Shown here in pieces: positions 50,701 through 59,283 of a DNA stretch of 64,000 nucleotides. The notes below the pieces were generated by a model, which saw only the letters and a list, made by a program, of their open reading frames with translations, made no database searches and had not been told where the DNA came from. The translations under genes were made by a program, and so were the position numbers. The stretch is from Manis javanica (Eukaryota; Chordata; Mammalia; Pholidota; Manidae). Where the stretch lies: NCBI RefSeq assembly GCF_040802235.1, contig NC_133166.1:112978991-113042990 (forward strand), in the 5' to 3' direction. The first letter of the stretch is position 1. The number at the start of each line of letters is the position of its first letter.

Positions 50701-51965
50701 GGAGGGCGGGAGGCTGTGGAAGCCATGTCCTCAGCTAGGTGCCAGGGACCTGAATGTGTCCTGAGGTGGCATGGGGTGGGCTGAAGGCCTCCATGAAAGA
50801 AAGGGCAGGGCCAGAGTGCTAAACCCCCAAGTCCCAAGAATGCAGAGCCGTGCTCCTACCCCAACCCCCTCAGTGCAAAGGTCACAGGAAGTGGGCAGGG
50901 GAGAACCTTGGACAGGCTCCTGCAGGGTGGGGCATTCAAGAACCCAATGACCCTTCTATCACCTTGGCTACCCCTGTAGGCTGGGGGCTGGGCACCATTC
51001 CCAGGACTCCCAAAGTACTCAGTGTGCTGTAAACACGACTTGCACACGCACGCAGAAAGTATGGAAGTGTGTGTGAGAGGAGCCCTGCCCAGTCCAGACA
51101 GACCTCTGCACTCCCGACCACCACCATGGAGAGTCCACAAGCACCTCCTTCTCCATGGAGTGAGCAAAACCTGTTGTCACAGACACAGTGGGCCGTGTGC
51201 AGGGACGGAGAGGGTTGGGGAGAGCTTGCCATGCCCAGGCCTGACCTTCAGGGCTCCTCCTCCAAGTGCCCTCCGGAGGCACCAGGCCACAGTGCCCAGA
51301 TGCTCTTCAGAGGCCACTCGCATGCCAGGCCCCGGGGCCCTAGCTGCTTGGAATGGTAGCCCCAGGTCACAGTGACCCCTGGCACCCGGTCTGATGCCGG
51401 GGCGAGGTGGCTGCTTAGGCCCCTCCCCCGATTCCGGCGGTCCCGCCCACAAGTTACTTTCTTTTTCCAATGAAATAGCTTCTGTTGCACCTGCCCGCCC
51501 CGCAATCTTGTCGCCCGAGCGAGCCCGGCCATAGGCGGCAGCCTCGGTCCGGCGAAGCGCTCCGGACCCCGCCCCGATCCCTGGGCACCCTCACAACAAA
51601 ACAAACCAAGCCCCGCCCCCGGGCCGGCGTCCCGGGTTGGACTCGCCGCCCTGCCGGCAGTGACCCCTCCCGACGGCACCCTCGACCCCTCCGGCTCCCC
51701 AAGTGGATGGTGGGCGCTCTACGCTAACGAAGATCATCCACCTGGCTTCTAGCCCGGCGCCCCGCCGGCCCCGCTCACCCAGACAGGCACCGGTGACCAG
51801 CGCGGTGGCCGTGAGCGCCCCAGCCGAGGCGCCGTAGATGTGCGTGGCGTTGGCCACCAGGAAGGGCGCGTGCTCGCGGAGGCAGGAGGCGACGCCGATG
51901 TGGTAGACGCCAAGGAAGCCGCAGCCCGCGAACGAGATGTTCCACGTCGCCTCCCTGGGAAACAT
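47784..51965 (-). CDS. PNPLA2: Patatin-like phospholipase domain-containing 2 (adipose triglyceride lipase, ATGL)
   Basis: Nine coding exons: 51965-51779, 50031-49799, 49717-49652, 49368-49159, 49038-48978, 48895-48728, 48603-48471, 48267-48145 and 48054-47784 (stop TGA). They join to 483 residues. The enzyme removes the first fatty acid from triacylglycerol on lipid droplets. The patatin core is intact: glycine-rich oxyanion loop GCGFLG (residues 14-19), nucleophile elbow GASAG (Ser47), and catalytic Asp166 in VDGGISD. The basophilic phosphosite region RRARSLPS and the NSLSLGD site are kept in the C-terminal half, as is the hydrophobic lipid-droplet region. The tail ends HPPGMPPC, about 20 residues short of the human 504-residue protein and in another frame from it (see findings). 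Exon 1 lies in a CpG island. The intron after it is 1.7 kb. Confidence 0.97.
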
Positions 51966-52170
51966 CGCGGCGCTCCGCCGGACGCGGGACTCGCTGCGCT
52001 GCGTGCGACGCCGCCTACCCGTACTCGGTCCCCGCCGGCGGAAGCGGAGACACTGACTGGGACCGCGGGGCGGTCGCGCTTTTAGCGCGGGGGCGGGGCG
52101 GGGCCGCACGCGCGGCCCAATCGAAGCGCGCAGGGCACGGCCGCGCCCCCGAGGACCCTAAGGCCCCTCC
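51966..52170 (-). promoter_or_regulatory. PNPLA2 CpG-island promoter
   Basis: Directly upstream of the start codon. It contains overlapping GC boxes (GGGGGCGGGGCGGGGCC near 52089-52105), and a CCAAT motif near 52117 that reads ATTGG, the usual inverted NF-Y orientation, on the coding strand. No TATA box is seen. Confidence 0.65.
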
Positions 52171-52684
52171 CCCACGAGGCCAGCCGGGCCGGAGGCCCAC
52201 CCATGGCTGAGACCCGCCCCCTCACGGCCTGCCCGGGCGGCGGGAGGGGACACGCAGTGGACCCTGGGTGTGACGAGGGGCGAGCTTACTTCCCAGACGT
52301 CTAGAGCCTGGGGTGCAAGCTTTTACAAATCTGGACACTCGCAACGGGGATCCTTGGTGTCTGGGCATCCATGACCTCTTCCTCGGCGGTCCGCCTATAG
52401 CACCCATCCGGGACACTGAGATGCTCACCCAGGGCAGGGACCACCAGAACCCAGTTCATCCACAGACTCACCCATAAACATCCAGGGCCGGATGCGAATC
52501 ACACACTCAACTTCAAAGCTAACACCAGCGCCACAGACCCACACCTACGTGGGCCCAGCCCTGCCCACCGCTCAGCCCCTGTACCTGAGCACTAACCTGG
52601 CTCCTCGGGCCGTGGGGCATACTTGGGTAATACTCGGGCCCTGCCCCACCCGCGCTAATTGCCCGAGCAGGTGGAGTACTCTGG

Positions 52685-52692
52685 TGACGTCA
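52685..52692. promoter_or_regulatory. Consensus cAMP-response element TGACGTCA
   Basis: The full palindromic CRE, with a CAGGTG E-box 18 bp to its left, sits about 720 bp upstream of the PNPLA2 start codon in a small GC-rich patch. Sequence match only. Confidence 0.5.
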
Positions 52693-54339
52693 CCCTTCCT
52701 CCCGCCCCTTTTACGCATTTTTCTCCTGGATTGTGGGGCAGGCCTTAAACGCCTTGGATCCAGGAGCCAGCCCTGCACCACAGTCCATCCCAAACTAGTG
52801 GCTGGTCTATGCTGGGTGGTGGGGTGTGCCTGTCTCCCCAAGAACACTCACTTCTCAAGGTAGGACCTCCACTCAGGACCTGGCTGGTACCAGGGCAAGA
52901 AGCCAGAGCTAGGGCCTCTCCAGGACACGGCCGTCTGCGGTCATGCTGTCCAGTCCTCAGCCTCTGTGCTCTCAGCCACCGGTACTCAGCACTGACCTTG
53001 GCCTGGCGACCAGCACAAGGTAGTGCAGTGAGCAAGGTCAACCCAGACTCAGCCCTCCTGGGGGGTGGGGAGGCAGACATTATTTCCAGAAGCTCAACAT
53101 GAGGACTGAGAGGGTGACAGGGTACAGGTGTACTAACCCAGGAGGGGCACTGGGCTGCCCTGGCCACCCAACATATGCAAAGACCCTTGGTGGGGGATTA
53201 GAGGGGAGTGGGAAGCAGGAGCAGTCTATATTTTGCCTATTCTCTCTGCATAGGGGATGCCACCCCCAAATGCTTTGGATAGAGGTACAGTGCACAGGGT
53301 GTGGCCCCATCGGGATGCCCAGGGGCCCTGCTGACTGCAAATTGGGAAATGCTGGAGGTGGAGTGGGGCAAGGGGCATAGTACTGTGGGAATGGGCCTTC
53401 CCTCAAGGCTGGAAAGTCCAGGGGTTCACCAGAATGGCCATCAAGATGGGAGGTGGGTAGCAGGGTGAGCCAGGGACATGAGGCCAGGGTCCAAGCCTTC
53501 CCTGCCTCTGAGGGACTGTGGGACCTTATGGGTAGAGCTGCCCCAGTGCAGAGACCTCTGCCCTCATTTCCACACCCGGGTTAAACTGTTTTGGGTACAT
53601 ATCCCTCTCTCCAGGCCCCTGGGATAACCAGCTCCAGAGCCAGGAACAGGGAGGCCCTTCCCAGAAACCTGGCTGAGGTGGGAGGCAGGTCCCCCTCTTC
53701 CCAGTCAGCATGATTAACCCCTGGTGTCTGGCATGTAAGGATTCTGTCAGATATGTGTCATGTCCCCAGTCCTCAAGGTGTCTTCTGGCCACAAACCTGG
53801 CAGGCCACAGGCAGGGCCCTGCTCTTGAGGGTGTGAGGCTGATTTTGAGTTCTGCCTCCTGGACCCAGGGTGTATTCTTCTAGGAGGCCCACTACCCTAG
53901 CCTGGGTAACCAGGGGGGTCTTAGGCCTCCTTCCCCTCACACTCCAGAATCTTCTGCCCTGGACTTCTTCCTCCAGGTCTTGGCTTCCTACCAGAGGGAG
54001 CCCCCACCCCTCACCTTGTCACTTCCTTCACAGAACTAAAGCTAACAGGGGCATGTCCTTCTTCAGTGCTGGGCCTAGCATACCACACAGCCAGTTGCCA
54101 GTGCCTGGGGGTGGGTGGGTAGCAGAGCATCTACTGGGCAGCTTGGCAATGGGGGCAGAGGGCCCAAGACCCAGGAGACTGCAAAAAGTTGCAGGGCCGT
54201 GATAGTGCCTGGGTGGGCAGGCAAAGGGCCTCTGCCCTCTGCTCCATTTTCCAGGCCAGAGCCTGGCAGGCAGGGCACAGGGAAGCCTTCCCTAAAAGGA
54301 CTGAACATAGCCCAGTATTATCTGCCCACAAGCCACTTC

Positions 54340-54475
54340 ATCTGTCTGCAAAGTGGGCTTTGGCCCATCTGACAGCCAGGGAAACTGAGGCTGAGTTGCT
54401 GTGTGACTGCCCCAAGTTGCCAGCAGTTACATGGAGCTGGAGTGCGGCGTTGAACAAGTACTAGACTCCAGCAGA
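54340..54475 (+). mobile_element. MIR SINE fragment
   Basis: CAGGGAAACTGAGGCTGAG then GCTGTGTGACTGCCCCAAG, a CAGCAGTTACATGGAGCTGG-like stretch and TACTAGACTCC follow the MIR consensus over about 130 bp. Confidence 0.75.
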
Positions 54476-54852
54476 GAAGCCCAGGGACCCTGCCACCAGA
54501 GACCACTGACCATGGGCACCTCACACAGCAGTGACTACCCTTCACTGCTTTTGATGTTTTCTGGATGTCTCCCGGTAGGCTTCACTACCTGGGAAAGGCC
54601 CAGTATCCTCAGGAGCCAGGACTGTGCCCAGTGAGGCTCAGAACCCCTCCTGAATTTGCTCAAGGCATGTCCACACGCAAACCCCTAAGTGTTGCCCCTC
54701 CCAGGCACTCGTATTTGCACTAAATCCATGTGCCCACCATATTCAAGCAGCAACTCCTCTTGAGGGGCACCCACCTCAGCCCCATTACCCTGCCCAGTAT
54801 TAAGGTTGTGCTCTGGCAAAGTGCTGACACCACTCAACAGACACAGAACTGT

Positions 54853-54858
54853 TTTATT
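54853..54858 (-). terminator. RPLP2 polyadenylation signal AATAAA
   Basis: Minus-strand AATAAA begins only 13 bases after the RPLP2 stop, giving the very short 3' UTR typical of ribosomal protein mRNAs. Confidence 0.9.
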
Positions 54859-54870
54859 TGCAGAGGGGCT

Positions 54871-56668
54871 CTAATCGAATAAGCCAAATCCCATGTCGTC
54901 ATCTGACTCCTCAGACTCCTCCTTCTTCTCGTCCTTCTTCTCCTCTGCTGTGGGGGAAGGGACACATGAGGGGCCTGCCAGTGTGTCCGAACCCCACAGG
55001 GACCTCCAGGCCTGGCAGAATGGCTCACTCACCTGCAGCTGGGGTGGAAGCGGCAGCAGGGGCTGCAAATCCTGGGGCAGTAGAGACAGCCACAGCCCCG
55101 CCAGCTGGCACGCTGGCCAGTTTGCCAATACCTACAAAGCAGAGAGGTGAGGCCAAGGAGGCCAACAGGCACTGGTCTGAAGGCCACTTTACATGAATGA
55201 AGACATAGTCTGCCTGATGAAAGGGGGCTGTCATCAATGACAGTGTCACAGGCTCCCATTCTCCCAGACAGGCAGCTCTGGTGCCCACTTCCCCAACCCC
55301 CAAACTTCTGGAAACTTGGCTACTAGGAATCCCTCCAAAAGAGGCTGAGCTATAGCGCCCCAACCTAGATAAACTGACATGCTTCTAACCGGGCAGGGAC
55401 CAAGTCTGCTGCCCCAGCGTCCAGATCCCCAGTCCCAGCAGTGAGCTCAGACATGGCTGTTTGCTGAGCCAGCCTTGCCTGTCTCGTGCCCAGGGTCAGG
55501 AATGACCGTGGAAACAGCCTAATCTCAAGTCCCATCAGCTCTAGCCTGATGTCATCAGAAAACCATGCGCCCAGCAATAGGGTGGGGGAAGGAGCCTATG
55601 GTCATCCCTGGCATCCCCCAGTGTCTGTTCCCAATTCTCTGATGGCACATAGTGAGACCTGTTTAGAGGCCTAGGTCCCCAGACGCTGCAGGGGCAGCCA
55701 GGCCTGAAACGAGCCTGGGACTCCCAACCTCCCACTCCATGTCTAGAAGCGCCCACTGCAGGAGTCCACTGAGGCCCTGCGCACTCTTCTGGTGAGGCTT
55801 CTAAGGGTGCTCTGGTCCACAAGCGAAACCTGGCAGGCCACAGGCCGGCCGGCAGGGATTAGGATGGACCAGGAGGCGGACCCCCGCACACACTCTCACC
55901 CTGGGCAATGACGTCTTCAATGTTTTTTCCGTTCAGCTCACTGATGACCTGAAGGAGACGACCACAACCAGCAGTTACACAGACCCACTTGTCACACCCC
56001 TGCCTTAACTTGAACTTCTCAAGCTAGGCCAGGGTGGCCTCAGGAGCACATGAGGAAACGCCCTGAAACTCCTAGACCTGCATCTCCAGGCACAGTTATT
56101 ACACAAACGTAGCTTCTCTGAATTCAGACATACTGAAAATGGCATACACAGGCTTTCTAAGGCTTAACAATACATAAAGGATGCAAAATATCTGTTTACC
56201 TCACATGTCAGGTTTTGAGTAGGCTGGGCACAAAAGAATAGCACGGAAGTGAATCTTGCCCGTCGCCCTTCTGAAAAAGTAGTTACTAAGGAATTTTAAG
56301 TTGCACATGACTTGCATTGTACTTCCTCCGAACCATGGTCCCAACTTTCCCTCACACCCACTTTTGCTTGAGGGCTGTTATCAGGGCCTCAACAAGGCCA
56401 CCCAATAAACGGCCACCTGGGCTGGCACAGGCCTCCGACACCCGCGGGCACGTCAGACTACACTCTCCCGGGGATACAACCAGGGTTGGAGAGAGAGGAC
56501 CCTATGTGCAGAGTATCGGGTAGGCCGGGGACTGCGAGCGGCCACCTTGTTGAGCCGGTCGTCGTCCGCCTCGATGCCCACGCTGTCCAGGATCTTCTTG
56601 ATGTCCTTAGCGCTGGGGGAGGCATTGCCCCCGAGGGCGGCCAGCAGGTAGGAGGCGACGTAACGCAT
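54871..56668 (-). CDS. RPLP2: 60S acidic ribosomal protein P2
   Basis: Four coding exons: 56668-56546, 55948-55900, 55131-55033 and 54947-54871 (stop TAG). They join in phase to 115 residues, the human length. The N-terminal dimerisation helices (MRYVASYLLAALGGN, KDIKKILDSVGIEADDDR) are followed by an Ala/Pro-rich hinge. The tail ends in the P-protein signature ESDDDMGFGLFD. P2 pairs with P1 on P0 to form the ribosomal stalk that recruits translation GTPases. A non-coding first exon (about 56890-56833, donor CCGA/GTGAGT) begins with an 11-base pyrimidine run (56894-56884), the TOP motif of ribosomal protein mRNAs. The last intron ends in a tandem CAGCAG acceptor. The intron at 55899-55132 hosts SNORA52. 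Confidence 0.98.
55737..55872 (-). ncRNA. SNORA52: H/ACA box small nucleolar RNA SNORA52
   Basis: Located in the RPLP2 intron just 3' of the exon at 55948-55900, where human RPLP2 carries SNORA52. On the minus strand the 5' hairpin is closed by GGTCCA (55870-55865) and TGGACC (55819-55814). It is followed at once by an H box AGAGCA (55813-55808, pattern ANANNA). The 3' hairpin is closed by TAGAAGC (55803-55797) and GCTTCTA (55750-55744). Next comes the ACA box (55742-55740), exactly three bases from the 3' end. The length of about 136 nt matches the human RNA (about 134). H/ACA snoRNAs guide pseudouridylation with dyskerin. Structure and position are seen here; the name rests on synteny. Confidence 0.85.
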
Positions 56669-56883
56669 CCTGAGCAGCAGGAGAGGACGGCGACGTCACC
56701 CGGAGGTCTCCCAACCCAGCCGGCCCGAGCGCGGCCGCGCGTGGTCTGGCCCGGGGCCCCCTGCGAGGCCCGGCCCGCGTCCCGCCCGCCCGCCGCCCGC
56801 GCCCCAGCCCGCGCTCCGCCTGCTCCACTCACTCGGTGGCGGCGAACTGGCCTCCCGCGTGCGACCTCGGCGGCGGCAGGGTC

Positions 56884-57350
56884 GGAAAGGAAGGCGCCGG
56901 CGCAGGGGGGGCGGAGGTAATCCGCTACCCAGAAGCCTCCGGGACCCGTGCGCAGCTTAGCGTGCGGGCGCCTTCGAGTGGCGTCACTCAACCAAGCCAG
57001 TGCCTTGCCACAGCGAAGGAGAAGGGCAGTGGTGGGCCGCCTTCTTGTAACCAGCGCGAGCGTACCCCGAAACTCCTGACGCGGCTACAGGAGAGAAGAC
57101 GCGAGGCGCACGTGGAGCGTTTCGCCCTTCAGAACTCCCAGCATGCCCCGCGGCTGACACGCTCGAGAAGCACCCTTCGCGGGGGTGGGGGAGCCACGCA
57201 GCCGGTGTACTACAGGTCCCATGATGCTCGGCCGCCGGAAGTGCGGGGGCCGCGGTCTGCGCGGCTACACGCGGCAGCCCCGCCGCGCTTCCGGCACTGG
57301 CCGTGGTGACGCTGGTCCCTGGTCCGGGCGGCGGATGGGCGTCCTTGCGG
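56884..57350. promoter_or_regulatory. Divergent RPLP2 / PIDD1 promoter
   Basis: A CpG-rich block between the RPLP2 TOP start (minus strand, about 56.89 kb) and PIDD1 on the other strand. It holds a ZNF143/STAF-like ACTACAGGTCCCATGATGC at 57209-57227 and a related AACTCCCAGCATGC at 57133-57146. ETS/GABP sites lie at 57235-57243 (CCGGAAGTG) and, inverted, at 57287-57294. These motif classes are typical of bidirectional housekeeping promoters. The PIDD1 first exon is inferred to start here but I could not fix its ends. Confidence 0.6.
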
Positions 57351-57578
57351 GGCAGTGGCTGGGTTGGCTTGGAGCGGGACTCGCTGGCCCCTCATTCACT
57401 CCGTGTCGGGGTCCTGTAGCAGGCTGCCATCCGGAGAGGGAGCGGCCCGGCCCTGTCTCCCGGAGTTTAGACTCCAGCGCGGGGACAGGAGTAAATGGAG
57501 GGGGCGTTGCTGTTTGCGACCCACCTGACGGTTGAGGCGGGACCTCGGGCTGAGAGAGGAGACCTGTTTTCGGCGTCT

Positions 57579-57868
57579 TCTTTTTGTTTTTGTTTTTGTT
57601 TTGTTTTTTAGATTCCTCACTTAAGTGAAATCATATGGTATTTCTCCTTGTCTGACTCATTTCACTTAACATAATATTCTAGGTCCATCCATGTCACAAA
57701 TGGCAAAAATTCATTCTTTTTTATGGCCGAGTAATATTCCGTTGTATATTTCTACCACCTCTCCTTTATCCATTCGTCTATTGATGGGACACTTAGGTTG
57801 TTTCCATGTTTTGGCTATTGTAAGTCATGCTGCAATAAACAGAAGTGCATACTGACTGGTGTTCTTAA
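57579..57868 (-). mobile_element. LINE-1 3' fragment, 5'-truncated
   Basis: On the minus strand this reads as the end of L1 ORF2 (the consensus YYAAIKK region near 57710-57745) and 3' flank. It runs into an A-rich tail, seen as (TTTTTG)n and poly-T at 57581-57610. A GTCTTCT heptamer occurs at both edges (57575-57581 and 57871-57877) and could be a short target-site duplication. Only a few hundred bases remain, with no coding capacity. It sits in the PIDD1 5' region. Confidence 0.8.
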
Positions 57869-57869
57869 G

Positions 57870-59200
57870 AGTCTTCTGGTAGCCTGTGTGAAAGCTGAAT
57901 GGGGGATGGAGCTGCCCCTCCCATCAGGAGGGATGGTGGTAGCTGGGGAAGTGGAAGAAAGGACCCATGGTGTGACTTGGGGCAGAACACGCAGAACTAC
58001 TGGGTGCATTCGGTTCAGATGGGAGGCTACCTTGAGAGTCCTACCTGGTTGAGGTTTGGCACTCACCAGCAATGTGGCCTTCAGCAAAATCCGATTTCTC
58101 AGAGCCTCCTTTTACCCCCTTGTGAGATGTAGACAAAGATTGAATAAGGCAGCATGTGGGGAACCCCAATGTCAGGACATCTGGCCCAGAGTGACCGCCT
58201 GTAAGCAGGGTCACTGGGGCTGGGAGCCGGGTCTCTGCGGCACCTGAGTGGAGGCCTTTGGGGCTGTCCGGGGAAGGGCACAGTCTTGGAGCGCTGGCTT
58301 CTGGCGAGATGCGGTGTAGGGCAGCAGCTGTGATCCTCCCCGATACCGAACCCGCTCATTTTCACGCGGGTCCAGAAGTGAACAACGTCTGCGCAGCGTG
58401 GCCCGGGGGCCAGAAGCTCTGCACCCGCGGGCGGGGAGGCGGCTCGGTGGGCGGGGGCGGGGCGGGGCCCAGGAGGAGGTGCCTGGATCCCGGCCCGCCC
58501 GGAAACGCGCCGGCGGGAACCGGGCGGTAGAGCGCGCCGCGCGGGTCGCGCCGGCCTGGACCGCAGAGACAGGCCGGCCACAGGCAGGCGGTGGGTGGTC
58601 TCCCGGCCCAGACGGCCCTCGGGCTGTCGGAGCCCCGAAAGCACGGTGCCTCGCTCTCCCCAGCGGACCGAGATGTAAACTGGAAGCGGCAGAAGAACCT
58701 TCCAGGGGTATGGGAGTGGGTCCGGTCCCCACTAGCCCAAACCGTCCAGGGCCCCCTTCCCCCATTTACCTCTCTGATAGCAGCGGCAGTCCCCTTCCCT
58801 TGCCTGGGTCACTGCCTCCACCAACTAGTTGAGGGTCTCTAGACCTCTGGTCAAAGCTGCTGGGTGTGAAGCCTGGAGGTGGGACCGGACCCAGGAGACC
58901 AGGAGACAGCCACGATGACCTGATAGCTCTAGGAGTCCCTTGTCCAAATTTCCAGCATTAGGACATGATGTCTCCCTCCTCCCCCTTCCCCACGAGCAGG
59001 TTCCCCAGGCTTCTCTGCACAGAGGAGTCTCCCTGCCTGCTGCCCTCTCAGCCCTTGGAATCAAATTCTCCAGTCCCAGCTCACCAATAATCTGTCCAGC
59101 CTAGGCTGTGGGCTCTGTGGACCAGTTGGCATGGCTCTCCCCCAGCCAGACTCCCTGATGGGAGGAGGGCCCAGCCCCACTCACACCAGCTCCTCCCCCA
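57870..59200. other. PIDD1 5' region
   Basis: Probable 5' intron of PIDD1. A second CpG-dense patch at about 58.35-58.70 kb (GC box GGGGGCGGGGCGGGGCC near 58453-58470) could be an alternative PIDD1 promoter. No coding exon is recognised. Confidence 0.45.
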
Positions 59201-59283
59201 CTCCGCAGCCTCCCCTGCCTTGCCTAGGCAGGCCTGCCTGGCGAGCTGGGACATGTCTGGCCCCCGAGGACAGCCAGTGGGCA

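Larger units (their letters stand above)
52171..54830. other. PNPLA2-RPLP2 spacer
   Basis: About 2.7 kb between the PNPLA2 promoter and the RPLP2 3' end. It holds a perfect CRE (TGACGTCA, 52685-52692) and a MIR near 54340-54475. The rest is single-copy-looking DNA with chance open frames. Confidence 0.55.

Noticed and set aside
55500-55580. TGATGA-containing stretch in the RPLP2 intron (minus strand), considered as a C/D snoRNA
   Set aside because: No matching D box (CTGA) with terminal stem at the right distance.
59131-59283. In-frame upstream ATG for PIDD1 adding 51 residues
   Set aside because: Acceptor-like CCGCAG (about 59208) and CCTAG (about 59226) place the exon start after it, and the shorter start gives the human length of 910.
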